A DNA stretch of 64,000 bases from Confluentibacter citreus (lineage in GTDB: Bacteria; Bacteroidota; Bacteroidia; Flavobacteriales; Flavobacteriaceae), in assembly GCF_002807055.1 (NCBI RefSeq), contig NZ_NIXN01000004.1, forward strand, positions 186,001 through 250,000, read 5' to 3'. The notes beneath the pieces are model-generated. The model was not told the DNA's origin and ran no database searches. It saw only the letters and a list, made by a program, of their open reading frames with translations. Each line of letters opens with the position of its first letter. Position 1 is the first letter of the stretch. This document shows positions 53,646 through 63,696 of the stretch, piece after piece. The translations under genes and the position numbers were made by a program.

Positions 53646-54164
53646 ATGAAAAAAATCAACCTATTTATCATTGCAATAGTTCTCGTTTTATACTCTTGTT
53701 CAAACGAAGAAGTTACACCTCTAATATCTTCGGATATTTTAGGCACATGGATTGCTACCTCTGTAGATTATGGTGGACAAACCGTTACAGAAGTTTCAGG
53801 ACAAATTTTATCAAATACTTTTACTGGTGAAGGCTATGATATTGATTTTACGGTTACATTTAACGATTCTCCAAAGACTTATATTTCAGATGGGAGTTAT
53901 AGTATTCATTTAACCAATACAGTTCTAGGACAAACTTATACTCAAGATATTGAAAATCTAGAATTTCTACAAGATGGCTCCTGGGAACAAAATGGCAATA
54001 AGCTTATAATTGAATCTCAAGGAGAAGAAACTGAAGGTACTATTGAGAAATTAACACAAAATGAATTAGTTCTATCTGTAGAAACCATTGAAGATTTATC
54101 GGAACAAGGAGCAACTATTATAAGCACCATAGTGGCTAAAGTGACGTTTGTAAGAAATAATTAA
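53646..54164 (+). CDS. Lipocalin-like hypothetical lipoprotein
   Basis: The ATG at 53646 gives 172 residues with a lipoprotein signal (FIIAIVLVLYSC). The mature part opens with ILGTWIATSVDYGG and has alternating beta strands including SWEQNGNKLIIES, the pattern of Bacteroidota lipocalin-like lipoproteins. Function unknown. The start is chosen at the signal peptide rather than at 53562. Confidence 0.75.
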   Translation: MKKINLFIIAIVLVLYSCSNEEVTPLISSDILGTWIATSVDYGGQTVTEVSGQILSNTFTGEGYDIDFTVTFNDSPKTYISDGSYSIHLTNTVLGQTYTQDIENLEFLQDGSWEQNGNKLIIESQGEETEGTIEKLTQNELVLSVETIEDLSEQGATIISTIVAKVTFVRNN

Positions 54165-54279
54165 ATATACATATTGATTTTTATTAAGAGAAATTTTCTA
54201 ATTCCTAGTTAGAAGGTTATCTTTTTAGTTTCATTGCATTCAAAGCAAAATAGATTATTATGCCCGCATGCTGTTTTTG

Positions 54280-54287
54280 TATATTTG
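54280..54287 (+). promoter_or_regulatory. Candidate -7 box of the nitronate monooxygenase-like gene
   Basis: TATATTTG matches TAnnTTTG and ends 16 bases before the ATG at 54304. It lies inside the frame that would begin at 54268, supporting the later start. Confidence 0.45.
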
Positions 54288-54303
54288 TTTAAATGCAATC
54301 CAT

Positions 54304-55251
54304 ATGGCAACTAAACTCACCGAACTTCTTAATATAAAATATCCCATAATACAAGCACCCATGTTTTTGGTTTCCAATACAGCTATGGTAAAGGAAGCTA
54401 TGAAAAGTGGTATTGCTGGTTGTATTCCAGCACTTAATTATAGAACCTTGGAGGAATTAAAATCAGCTATCAATGAACTTAAATTAGCCAAAGTAGACGG
54501 TGGTTCCTTTGGATTTAATTTGATTGTAAACAAATCCAATTTAAAATTTAGAGAACAACTGCGTGTTATTTGTGAAGTCGGTTGTGATTTTATCATTACA
54601 TCACTCGGAAGCCCCGAAGAAACGATAAATCAAGCACATAAATATGGTATAAAAGTATTTTGTGATGTGGTGGATTTACAATTCGCAAAAAAAGTAGAAC
54701 ATTTAGGTGCAGATGCTATTATCGCTGTTAATAATGAAGCGGGAGGCCACAGGGGCAATATGAGTCCGAAAGATTTAATAACAGAATTGGTCACGCATTG
54801 CAATATCCCCATCATATCAGCTGGCGGTGTAGGTTGTAAAGCGGATGTAGATAAAATGTTGAGTTATGGTGCAGCTGGGGTTTCAGTTGGGAGTCCATTT
54901 ATAGCTTCGATAGAATCTGGTGTGACCAATGAATATAAACAAGCTTGCGTAGATTATGGTGCCAAAGATATTGTGATGACCGAACGTATTTCCGGCACAC
55001 CTTGTACCGTCATCAATACACCATATGTTCAAAAAGTGGGCACTAAAACTACTTGGTTAGAATCCGTTTTAAACAGAAACAAAAAACTAAAAAAATGGGT
55101 AAAAATGCTTCGTTTTGCTAAAGGCATGCGGGATACCCAAAAAGCAGCGAATGAGGTCACTTATAAAACCGTTTGGGTGGCTGGACCAAGTATTGAACAG
55201 ACAAAGGCTATATTGCCTGTAAGAGACATTGTGGCTAAATTAACAATGTAA
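54304..55251 (+). CDS. Nitronate monooxygenase-family flavoprotein
   Basis: The ATG at 54304 gives 315 residues of the 2-nitropropane dioxygenase/NMO TIM-barrel family. Motifs: YPIIQAPMF at the first strand, GFNLIVN, the conserved NEAGGHRG loop, PIISAGGVG and GVSVGSPF (FMN phosphate site). It oxidises nitronates using FMN, though relatives include other FMN enzymes. A late KGMRDTQKAA segment is typical of Bacteroidota members. It ends 3 bases before the converging mutS2. Confidence 0.88.
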   Translation: MATKLTELLNIKYPIIQAPMFLVSNTAMVKEAMKSGIAGCIPALNYRTLEELKSAINELKLAKVDGGSFGFNLIVNKSNLKFREQLRVICEVGCDFIITSLGSPEETINQAHKYGIKVFCDVVDLQFAKKVEHLGADAIIAVNNEAGGHRGNMSPKDLITELVTHCNIPIISAGGVGCKADVDKMLSYGAAGVSVGSPFIASIESGVTNEYKQACVDYGAKDIVMTERISGTPCTVINTPYVQKVGTKTTWLESVLNRNKKLKKWVKMLRFAKGMRDTQKAANEVTYKTVWVAGPSIEQTKAILPVRDIVAKLTM

Positions 55252-55254
55252 AGA

Positions 55255-57423
55255 TTATTTTTTTAGAGCCTCCACCAATTCCAATTGCTCCAAGCTTACA
55301 TTGGTCGTAAACATGCCATAATTAACAACCGCTTTGTTTTTTTCGATTTTATCAATGCTTCCAATCGCGCGGCCATCTTCCATGCGGACTCTGTCACCGA
55401 CTTTTAAAATGGCTTTGGGCTTCGGGGTTTCAATCGCTTTTTTCTTGGCTTCTTTCTTTTTTTCTCGAATGACTTCAACCACTTTTTCAGCTTCCTGCTT
55501 CACAGCTTCTTCTTTGGCTTTGATGACTTTTTTCTCTTTAACCGTGACTTTTTTGCGCTTGGAATTTTCTATTTGAACCAATTTAAAGAGTTCTGCCATC
55601 AATTCCCTTTTTTGATTGTTTTCAAAGTATTTTTCGGAAATGTCATTTATTTTTTGTCCTAAATAGATTAAGCGTTGGTTGCTATCATATAATTCTTGGT
55701 AGCTTTCCAGTTTCTTTTGGATTTTAAGATTGATTTCCTCAAGCTTATCAGCTTCTTCAATCTTTTTCTTTTCATTGAGTTTTAAGGAAGCCCCTGTTTT
55801 TTCGAGTTTGCTGCGTTCTTTTTGAAGCTTTGCAATGGTTTCATCAAACCGAACTTTACTACGTTCTATTTTCTTTTTCGCTCGATTAATAAGTCCGAAC
55901 GGAATACCGTTTTTTTGCGCGACTTCAAACGTAAACGAACTTCCAGCTTGACCTATAACCAGTTTAAACATAGGTTCTAACGAGCGTTCATCAAAAAGCA
56001 TGTTGGCATTCAACATATACGGCAACTCATTTGCCAACATTTTTAAATTCGAATAATGGGTAGTTATGATTCCAAAAGCCTCCCGATGGTAAAACTCTTC
56101 TAAAAACGTTTCAGCCAAGGCACCACCGAGTTCGGGATCACTTCCTGTTCCGAATTCATCAATCAGAAAAAGTGTATTATTGTTGCACTTCTTTAAGAAA
56201 TAATTCATTTGTTTTAATCGGTAACTATAGGTGCTTAAATGGTTTTCAATGGATTGATTATCACCAATATCGCTTAAAATCCGATCAAATAAACACACTT
56301 TACTACGTTCATGAACAGGAATCAACAAGCCACTTTGCACCATAACTTGTAACAAGCCAACGGTTTTTAATGTAATGCTTTTTCCGCCGGCATTGGGACC
56401 GGAAATGACTATAATCCGTCCTTCAGCATTCAATTCTATAGTCTGCGGATAGGTTGTCTTGTTCTCATGTAGATGATTTAAATAAAGCAGTGGATGATAG
56501 GCATCACGTAAATAAATATGTCTGTCATCTGTTATTTCTGGAAGAATGCCATTCATGGAACGGGCATATTTTGCTTTGGCAGCAATGACATCGATATTGA
56601 TTAAAAAAGTCTGATAATCTTCTAATAATGGTAAAAACGGACGGATATAATTAGTGACTTCTTTTAAAATACGAATGATTTCTTCTTGCGCTTCGTACTC
56701 TAAATTGTTCAGTTCCCTAGAATATTGCAAAGTGGTTTCAGGTTCCATATAAACAATGCTTCCCGTTTTACTGCCACCCATAATGGCACCTTTTACCTTA
56801 CGGCGGTACATGGCTTTTACGGCTAAAACTCGTTTGTTGTCCACCACGGATTCTCGAATATCATCCAAATAATCCAATCCGTGATACATGTTAAGTGCCG
56901 AAGTAAAACTTTGATTTATTTTTCCTTTTATGTTGTTAATGGACTGGCGTAATTCAAAAAGTAGATGAGAGGCATTGTCTTTAACATCTCCAAATTTATC
57001 AACAATCGTATCTATTTTTTCAATGATGGCTTTGGTGACGTTAATATGCGAAGCGAAATCACTCAACGTTGGATAATAGTCCTCAAACTTATTTAAAAAG
57101 ATAATAATCTCATTGACTGTTGATGATATAGAAGATATTTTTTTTAAACTATGAACTTCCAAATAGGTGTTTTCAATCTTTAAAAGCTTTAATTCTTTGG
57201 TGATGGCATCAAAACCATGATTGGGAATGCGGTTATCGTTGTAGAATGACGATAGATATTCATTCGTCAATTTAAGCGCATAAAGCAAGTCTTCCTTCGT
57301 TTTTAAAGGAGCAATTTGTAAGGCACTTTCATTACCTAAAGGTGTGACACAAAGCTCACTGACCTGCTTTAAAACAGTTGGAAATTCTATATCGCGTAAT
57401 GTCTTTTCGTGAATGTGTATCAT
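55255..57423 (-). CDS. mutS2: MutS2-like ATPase lacking an Smr domain
   Basis: 722 residues. Core and clamp helices (about 1-290), ATPase domain with Walker A in SGPNAGGKSIT, the FLIDEFGTGSDP Walker B/signature segment and the ITTHYSNLK His-loop, a long coiled coil (about 515-620), a lysine-rich linker and a KOW-like end (LKVGDRVRMEDGRAIGSI). The C-terminal Smr nuclease domain of canonical MutS2 (~785 residues) is absent. Homologues act in recombination control or ribosome rescue; nuclease activity is not expected here. Confidence 0.9.
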   Translation of the reverse strand: MIHIHEKTLRDIEFPTVLKQVSELCVTPLGNESALQIAPLKTKEDLLYALKLTNEYLSSFYNDNRIPNHGFDAITKELKLLKIENTYLEVHSLKKISSISSTVNEIIIFLNKFEDYYPTLSDFASHINVTKAIIEKIDTIVDKFGDVKDNASHLLFELRQSINNIKGKINQSFTSALNMYHGLDYLDDIRESVVDNKRVLAVKAMYRRKVKGAIMGGSKTGSIVYMEPETTLQYSRELNNLEYEAQEEIIRILKEVTNYIRPFLPLLEDYQTFLINIDVIAAKAKYARSMNGILPEITDDRHIYLRDAYHPLLYLNHLHENKTTYPQTIELNAEGRIIVISGPNAGGKSITLKTVGLLQVMVQSGLLIPVHERSKVCLFDRILSDIGDNQSIENHLSTYSYRLKQMNYFLKKCNNNTLFLIDEFGTGSDPELGGALAETFLEEFYHREAFGIITTHYSNLKMLANELPYMLNANMLFDERSLEPMFKLVIGQAGSSFTFEVAQKNGIPFGLINRAKKKIERSKVRFDETIAKLQKERSKLEKTGASLKLNEKKKIEEADKLEEINLKIQKKLESYQELYDSNQRLIYLGQKINDISEKYFENNQKRELMAELFKLVQIENSKRKKVTVKEKKVIKAKEEAVKQEAEKVVEVIREKKKEAKKKAIETPKPKAILKVGDRVRMEDGRAIGSIDKIEKNKAVVNYGMFTTNVSLEQLELVEALKK

Positions 57424-57506
57424 TAAGTTTTGTGAAATCTAATAAAAGGGCAAAGTTAAAAATTCTTTAGGTAAATCATTTGCATATAATTTATATTAAA
57501 TCATGC

Positions 57507-57514
57507 TATTTTTG
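57507..57514 (+). promoter_or_regulatory. Candidate -7 box of sppA
   Basis: TATTTTTG matches TAnnTTTG, 86 bases before the sppA ATG. TTTG at 57479-57482 is a possible -33 element, but the spacing of 24 is long. Confidence 0.35.
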
Positions 57515-57599
57515 ATATAATACCTTGTAAAAACTAAAACTTTTAGGTTCTTTGTAACATTAATTTCTATTACACTACAAATATTAAAAAATATAAATC

Positions 57600-59363
57600 A
57601 TGAATTTTATAAAACGTGTATTATCGACAGTAGTCGGCATTTTTGTGTTTCTGTTTATTTGTTTCGGATTGCTCATTATAGTTGGATTGGTTATTGGGTC
57701 ATCTTCAGAAGAAATTGTAACTGTAAAGCCTAATTCTGTATTAGAACTCACTTTAGATTTCCCCATAAAAGATTATGCGGGCAAAGTTGAGTTTAAAGAT
57801 TATACTTTTTTGAACGAAGACAGAAAAAATGGTCTTTTTAATATTATTGATGCTATAGAATATGCTGCTACCGATGATAAAATCAAAGGGATTACGATTG
57901 ATAATAGTTATATTGATGCTGGCATTACCCAAACCAAGGAAATCCGTGATGCCCTTTTAAAATTTAAAAAATCAGGGAAGTTTATTACGGCGTATTCCGA
58001 TATATATACCCAAAAAGATTATTATTTAAGCTCTGTTGCAGATACTATTTATATGAATCCCGCTGGGACTTTAGAGTTTAAAGGCTTGTATTCTGAACAG
58101 TTGTATCTTAAAGACATTCAAGATAAAACAGGCTTAAAAATGGAAGTCATCCGCTACGGAAAATACAAAAGTGCCGTAGAACCTTTTTTGGTAAATGAAA
58201 TGAGTGATGAAAATAGGGAACAAATAAGTGTGTACTTAAATTCCATATGGAAGCAAGTTAAAGAAGAGGTTTCGGAGAGCAGACACATTTCAGTTGCAAA
58301 TTTAGATACCATAGCTGATAATCTTTTGGCTAGAAATGCCACGTTAGCGAAAAGCAACAATCTCATTGATAAAATAGCCTATTATGATGAATATATTCAT
58401 GGTTTAAAAGTGGCCTTGAATGTCGACTATGATGATGATATTGAGCGCATCACTATTGAAGATTATGCCATTCACACAGCTAATAAACTAAAATCAAAGA
58501 GCAGTAAAAATAACATTGCGGTCATTTTTGCCGAAGGCGATATCATTTATGGTGAAGGTGATGAGAATAGTGTCGGACAAGGCACAATGAGTATGGCCTT
58601 AAAAGAAGCTAGGGAAGACGACAAAGTAAAAGCCATTGTATTGCGTATTAACTCTCCGGGGGGTGATGCTTTGGCTAGCGAACTAATCTGGAGGGAGATT
58701 GAACTGACCAAAAAAACAAAGCCTGTTATTGTGTCTATGGGTGATTTGGCTGCTTCTGGGGGGTATTATATAGCTTGCAATGCCGATAAAATCATTGCAG
58801 AACCAACAACTATTACAGGAAGCATTGGCGTTTTTGGCATGTTGCCCAATGGTAAGGAATTAGCTGATAGTTGGGGTATTAATGCAGAACAAGTGGTAAC
58901 CAATAAAAATGCCGTAACATACAGCTTTTTTGAGCCTTTAAGTGAAACACAACATGACTTTATTAAAGAAGGTGTTGTTGATATTTATGAATTGTTTACA
59001 AAGCGCGTAGCTGATGGCAGAAACATGAGCCAAGATGATGTTAAAATAATAGCAGAAGGACGTGTATGGACAGGTGCAGATGCTATAAATAATGGTTTGG
59101 TGGATGAATTAGGTGGTTTGGATGTAGCTTTAAAAAGAGCCGCCGAAGCTGCCAATATTGAAGATTACAAAATCAAGGAACTGCCTATTTTTGAAAAAGA
59201 CTTAGATAAAATATTAAGAGGTTTTGGTTTGGTTAAAACCAAAGAAGATATCTTAAAAGAAGAGTTGGGTGAGGAAAATTATAAGATTCTTAAAAAAGTT
59301 AAATCCATGACAGAAAAAAAAGGGGTGCAGTTATTGTTTCCTTATAGCATAGATATTAAATAG
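57600..59363 (+). CDS. sppA: Signal peptide peptidase SppA, 67-kDa type
   Basis: 587 residues, membrane-anchored by one N-terminal helix (about 10-33). Two S49 domains: the first supplies the general base Lys190 in KYKSAVEPF, the second the nucleophile Ser386 in LAASGGYYIA, as in E. coli SppA. A RINSPGGDALASE motif marks the second domain. It degrades leftover signal peptides in the membrane. Confidence 0.95.
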   Translation: MNFIKRVLSTVVGIFVFLFICFGLLIIVGLVIGSSSEEIVTVKPNSVLELTLDFPIKDYAGKVEFKDYTFLNEDRKNGLFNIIDAIEYAATDDKIKGITIDNSYIDAGITQTKEIRDALLKFKKSGKFITAYSDIYTQKDYYLSSVADTIYMNPAGTLEFKGLYSEQLYLKDIQDKTGLKMEVIRYGKYKSAVEPFLVNEMSDENREQISVYLNSIWKQVKEEVSESRHISVANLDTIADNLLARNATLAKSNNLIDKIAYYDEYIHGLKVALNVDYDDDIERITIEDYAIHTANKLKSKSSKNNIAVIFAEGDIIYGEGDENSVGQGTMSMALKEAREDDKVKAIVLRINSPGGDALASELIWREIELTKKTKPVIVSMGDLAASGGYYIACNADKIIAEPTTITGSIGVFGMLPNGKELADSWGINAEQVVTNKNAVTYSFFEPLSETQHDFIKEGVVDIYELFTKRVADGRNMSQDDVKIIAEGRVWTGADAINNGLVDELGGLDVALKRAAEAANIEDYKIKELPIFEKDLDKILRGFGLVKTKEDILKEELGEENYKILKKVKSMTEKKGVQLLFPYSIDIK

Positions 59364-59399
59364 AAATAAAATTTTCGTAAGATTTATCTTTTTTTTTCA

Positions 59400-59407
59400 T
59401 AAATTTG
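59400..59407 (+). promoter_or_regulatory. Candidate -7 box of the MG2/plug protein gene
   Basis: TAAATTTG matches TAnnTTTG, 47 bases before the ATG at 59454. No convincing -33 element. Confidence 0.35.
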
Positions 59408-59453
59408 GAAAAAGCATCATTGTTTTGAAGTTTTTTAAATTTTGATAAAATTT

Positions 59454-61934
59454 ATGAAAAAAGCCATCTCTTACTTTCTAATATTTATCGTTTTAACATC
59501 ATTTGCGGTTTTAAATAGGAGCCTTGTTGCTGAATTGGTTGAGGAAAAACTCAAAAATTACTCCGAAACCGAATGGCCCGAAAAAATTTATGTACAAACA
59601 GATAAACCTTATTATTCCTTAGATGATAACATTTGGTTTAATGGTTATTTAGTTAATGGCGTTACCCATGCCAAAAGCACAAAAAGCTTGGTAGTTTATG
59701 TAGAGCTTATCAATGATAGAGACAGCATCATTGATAAAAAGAAATTCTTTACCGAGGATATTAGCTTTTCAGGTGATTTTAAGATAGATAAAAATTGGGA
59801 ATCGGGAAGTTACTTGCTTAGGGCTTATACCAACTACATGAGAAATAATGAGCCAGATTATTTTTTTCAAAAAGAACTTTTTATATGGTCCCCGGACAAT
59901 ACTAACGATTCAAGTTTAACAGAAACAATTGGAGATCCTGAGGTTTTAATCTCTGAGAAACCAGATCTGAATTTTTACCCCGAAGGAGGCCATTTAGTAG
60001 AGAATATAAGGGGCAAAGTAGCTGTAAAAGTTAAAAATGATTTATACAATAAAATAAACCTTTCCTCTTTTGTTACCGATAGTGATAATAATGTTGTTTC
60101 CCAATTTTCAACAACCGAATTTGGTCTCGGTTTCTTTTCGTTCGTTCCCGAACCAAACAAATCATACTATGCCCATGTTGAAGTTAATGGCTCAGAATAT
60201 AAGTATCCATTGCCCAAAGCATTACCAAAGGGCTATACTCTAAACGTTACAAATAATGAGGGCCATTTTTTGGTAAATGTAAAATCGAATATACCCTTAG
60301 GCTTAAAGGGTTCTTATTTTGTGGCGCACCAACGTGGTCATATGATATTCAAAAAGCTGGAATCTGAAGCCGTAAATGATTATACGCTAAAGTTGTTTAC
60401 CCATGAACTCAAAGATGGCGTAGTCACTTTAACATTGTTTGACCCCAACGGAAACCCTGTTTGCGAACGTTTAATTTTTGTAGATAATATAGATAATAAA
60501 GGTATTATAGAGATAACAAAAGCTAAAGAGAAAGTAGGGGTAAGGGAGAAAATCGCTTTAAATATTTCTACAAAAGATGTTGGTGGCAATACGTTGCCAA
60601 GCCAATTATCTATGAGTGTAAGGGATATGAATGCCTTACCATATAATAATAGGCAAGACAATATTAAAACATGGTTATTGCTCAACTCAGATTTAAGAGG
60701 AGAAGTCAAGGATCCTGGCTATTTTTTTACCAAGGATGCCGATTTTAGGACAAGGTTTCTTTTAGACCTGGTTATGATGACCCATGGCTGGAGGCGATTT
60801 ACATGGCAAAATTTATTGCATCGTGAAGAGGCGGCTGATAAATTTCCTATCGAAAAAGGGATCACTATTTCTGGAACTACCAAATTGTTAAAAAAGCCCT
60901 ATACCATTACTAGTGCGGCTACAAGGTTAACTTTTTTAGGAGATATATTATCCCAAGAACCAGTTCAAAAATCCAATTCGCAAGGAAAATTTAGTTTTGG
61001 CCCTTTTGTATTTTTTGATTCCATACCCATGATGATTGAATCGAGACTTACAGATTTTCAATCAAAGGAGTTAAATGATAGGAATGTTGAAATCCTTATT
61101 GATAAAGACAATTACCAAAGTCCAGGAGTAAATAGAAGTACTGTTTTAAAAAATAAAAGCGCTAATGAAACCCAGATTGCTAATTTTCTAAAAATGTCCC
61201 AATACATCAATCAGATTAATGCTGAATATGATAAAGATGTGGAAAGGTTGGAAGAAGTAACCGTGATTGCAGAAAGAAAAAGTATGTTACAGGAACGGCA
61301 AAAAGAAATGGACAATAGGGCTCTACATGGTGGATCGGCAAATACTAGGATAGATGTAGAAACTCGTAAATTGGATGAGTACGGAGCATTTACTGGCCGT
61401 AATCCGATAGACGCTTTAGTCGAGGTAATGGTTCCTGGCAGTAATCGAATGAGCTCACTATCTAATGATCATCCTACAGGTAGAATGTATTTATTAAATA
61501 ACATGAAGGTAGATGTTGATGCCGTAGAGTCAATACCTTTACAGATGATTTCCTTTATAGATGTGCTTAAACCACCAGATGCACTTATGTACACTAGCCA
61601 GAATATTTGGGTTATTGCTGTTTATACCCGAGAAGGAGCAAGGGTTTTCGATGAGAAACGTAAACCAGGCATCACCGATTTTAAAGCCAAAGGATTTTAT
61701 ACAGCCAAGGAGTTTTATGCACCAGACTATAGTAAAGAATCCCATACTGTCATGAAAGCCGATGTTAGGACTACACTGCATTGGGAACCTAACATTAGGA
61801 CTACATCGCAAAATCCTTCGAAGGACATTTCGTTCTTTACCAGTGATACTAAAGGTGATTATATTATAGAGATTGAAGGTATTTCAGATTCTGGTATACC
61901 ATTGCATGAAATCACTACCTTTTCAGTGCAATAA
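59454..61934 (+). CDS. Large secreted protein with MG2-like and TonB-plug-like domains
   Basis: The ATG at 59454 gives 826 residues with a signal peptide (ISYFLIFIVLTSFAVLN). The first third contains KIYVQTDKPYYSLDDNIWF, the opening of MG2 (macroglobulin-like) domains found in many Bacteroidota surface proteins. A middle region is beta-rich (FYPEGGHLVE). The end holds a TonB-receptor plug-like segment (EEVTVIAERK, FIDVLKPPDALMY) but no beta-barrel. Role uncertain; perhaps envelope binding or export of large molecules. The TTG at 59442 is an alternative start judged less likely. Confidence 0.75.
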   Translation: MKKAISYFLIFIVLTSFAVLNRSLVAELVEEKLKNYSETEWPEKIYVQTDKPYYSLDDNIWFNGYLVNGVTHAKSTKSLVVYVELINDRDSIIDKKKFFTEDISFSGDFKIDKNWESGSYLLRAYTNYMRNNEPDYFFQKELFIWSPDNTNDSSLTETIGDPEVLISEKPDLNFYPEGGHLVENIRGKVAVKVKNDLYNKINLSSFVTDSDNNVVSQFSTTEFGLGFFSFVPEPNKSYYAHVEVNGSEYKYPLPKALPKGYTLNVTNNEGHFLVNVKSNIPLGLKGSYFVAHQRGHMIFKKLESEAVNDYTLKLFTHELKDGVVTLTLFDPNGNPVCERLIFVDNIDNKGIIEITKAKEKVGVREKIALNISTKDVGGNTLPSQLSMSVRDMNALPYNNRQDNIKTWLLLNSDLRGEVKDPGYFFTKDADFRTRFLLDLVMMTHGWRRFTWQNLLHREEAADKFPIEKGITISGTTKLLKKPYTITSAATRLTFLGDILSQEPVQKSNSQGKFSFGPFVFFDSIPMMIESRLTDFQSKELNDRNVEILIDKDNYQSPGVNRSTVLKNKSANETQIANFLKMSQYINQINAEYDKDVERLEEVTVIAERKSMLQERQKEMDNRALHGGSANTRIDVETRKLDEYGAFTGRNPIDALVEVMVPGSNRMSSLSNDHPTGRMYLLNNMKVDVDAVESIPLQMISFIDVLKPPDALMYTSQNIWVIAVYTREGARVFDEKRKPGITDFKAKGFYTAKEFYAPDYSKESHTVMKADVRTTLHWEPNIRTTSQNPSKDISFFTSDTKGDYIIEIEGISDSGIPLHEITTFSVQ

Positions 61935-61951
61935 AATAATTTCTTTTAATG

Positions 61952-61959
61952 TATTTTTG
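61952..61959 (+). promoter_or_regulatory. Candidate -7 box of prfB, very close to the start codon
   Basis: TATTTTTG matches TAnnTTTG and ends 5 bases before the prfB ATG. If used, transcription would begin at or near the ATG, giving a leaderless mRNA. Confidence 0.4.
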
Positions 61960-61964
61960 CCATT

Positions 61965-63074
61965 ATGATTACAAACGAGCAATTTGCAGAGCTTACTAAA
62001 AGAAGTAAAAAACTAAAAACCTATTTAGAGATTGACAAAAAACAAATCCTGATTCAGAATGAAGAGGAAAAAGTTGCCAATCCAGCGTTTTGGAACGACC
62101 CCAAAGGGGCAGAAATAATAATGAAAAATCTGCGCTCATTAAAAAAATGGGTACAGGATTATCACACCATTGCCACTCAAATTGAAGAGCTGGAAATTCT
62201 TTTGGAATATTATAGAGAAGGTGAGGCCACTGAAAAGGAAATCAATGAGTTACAAAGCAAAGTCGTTTTACTTTTAGAAGAAGTAGAATTTAGAAACATG
62301 CTTTCTGATGAAGGTGATAGTTTAAGTGCTGTTTTACAAATCACGGCAGGCGCAGGTGGTACCGAAAGTTGCGATTGGGCAAGTATGCTTATGCGTATGT
62401 ACTTGATGTTTGCCGAAAAAAGTGGTTATAAAGTGAAAGAACTCAACTTTCAGGAAGGCGATGTGGCAGGTATTAAAACCGTTACTTTAGAGATTGAGGG
62501 CGATTTTGCCTTTGGTTGGCTAAAAGGTGAAAACGGTGTGCACCGATTGGTGCGTATTTCTCCCTTTGATAGCAATGCCAAACGCCATACCAGTTTTGCT
62601 TCCGTTTATGTATATCCGTTGGTTGATGATACTATTGAAATAGAAATCAATCCAGCTGATATAGAAATCACCACCGCACGTTCTAGTGGTGCTGGCGGAC
62701 AAAATGTGAATAAAGTAGAAACAAAAGTACAGTTAACGCATAAACCCACAGGCATTCAAATTTCTTGTTCAGAGACGCGTTCGCAACACGATAATAGGGC
62801 GAGAGCGCTTCAAATGTTGAAATCGCAACTTTATGAAATTGAGCTTCAAAAGCAATTATCCCAACGAGAAGACATTGAAGCAGGAAAAATGAAAATAGAG
62901 TGGGGCAGCCAAATTAGAAATTATGTGTTACATCCTTATAAATTGATTAAAGATGTTAGGACAGGTCATGAAACGGGTAATGTCGATACGGTTTTGAATG
63001 GTGACATTACGCCATTTTTAAAAGCCTATTTAATGACTATGGGACAAAAAGAAGAAGCTCCAGATTCTTTGTAA
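61965..63074 (+). CDS. prfB: Peptide chain release factor 2
   Basis: 369 residues, continuous, so the programmed +1 frameshift used by many bacteria near codon 25 is absent. It has the class-I release-factor GGQ motif (Gly244-Gly245-Gln246, in [14 protein letters not shown]) and the RF2 stop-codon tripeptide SPF in [11 protein letters not shown]. It terminates translation at UGA and UAA. A HAD gene follows 4 bases later. Confidence 0.96.
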   Translation: MITNEQFAELTKRSKKLKTYLEIDKKQILIQNEEEKVANPAFWNDPKGAEIIMKNLRSLKKWVQDYHTIATQIEELEILLEYYREGEATEKEINELQSKVVLLLEEVEFRNMLSDEGDSLSAVLQITAGAGGTESCDWASMLMRMYLMFAEKSGYKVKELNFQEGDVAGIKTVTLEIEGDFAFGWLKGENGVHRLVRISPFDSNAKRHTSFASVYVYPLVDDTIEIEINPADIEITTARSSGAGGQNVNKVETKVQLTHKPTGIQISCSETRSQHDNRARALQMLKSQLYEIELQKQLSQREDIEAGKMKIEWGSQIRNYVLHPYKLIKDVRTGHETGNVDTVLNGDITPFLKAYLMTMGQKEEAPDSL

Positions 63075-63078
63075 ATTT

Positions 63079-63696
63079 ATGAAACAGATTGATACTATTA
63101 TATTCGACCTAGGTGGTGTGTTGATTGATTGGAATCCAGAATACGTTTTTTTGGATGTTTTTAATGGTGACAGACAAAAAATGAGGTGGTTTTTTGATAC
63201 CATTTGCACGCATGATTGGAATGAAAACCAAGATGCTGGCTACCCAATCAGTCAAGCTACGGAAGATTTAGTGTTACGTTTTCCAGATTATGAAACTGAA
63301 ATAAGAGCTTTTTACGGCAGATGGGAAGACATGCTCGGGGGCGCTATTCATGGAACGGTTGACATTCTTGAAAAACTCATCGCTTCAAAAAAATATAAAG
63401 TCGTTGCATTGACCAATTGGAGTCACGAAACGTTCCCAATCGCTTTAGATCGATTCGAATTTTTACATTGGTTTGAAGGCATATTGGTGTCTGGTGTAGA
63501 AAAAACAAGAAAACCGTTTGAGGAGATTTATCATTTAACACTCAACCGTTTCGACATAAAAGCTGAAAATGCGGTGTTTATTGATGATAATTTACGCAAT
63601 ATTGAAGCAGCGAATAGATTAAATATCAACGGCATTCATTTTAAAAATCCAGATCTGCTTTTAGAACAATTAAAAGCCTACAACATTCACTTATAA
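63079..63696 (+). CDS. HAD-IA family hydrolase (YihX-like)
   Basis: 205 residues. Motif I FDLGGVLIDWN (nucleophile Asp10), motif II VALTNW, a KTRKPFEEIY lysine motif III and the FIDDNLRNIEAA motif IV. Members are phosphatases acting on sugar phosphates or similar compounds; the leucine after Asp10 is typical of the YihX/haloacid group. It is co-transcribed with prfB (4-base gap) and overlaps the next gene by one base. Confidence 0.9.
   Translation: MKQIDTIIFDLGGVLIDWNPEYVFLDVFNGDRQKMRWFFDTICTHDWNENQDAGYPISQATEDLVLRFPDYETEIRAFYGRWEDMLGGAIHGTVDILEKLIASKKYKVVALTNWSHETFPIALDRFEFLHWFEGILVSGVEKTRKPFEEIYHLTLNRFDIKAENAVFIDDNLRNIEAANRLNINGIHFKNPDLLLEQLKAYNIHL

Noticed and set aside
61965-62100. Programmed frameshift in prfB
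   Set aside because: The reading frame is continuous from the ATG with no early in-frame stop.
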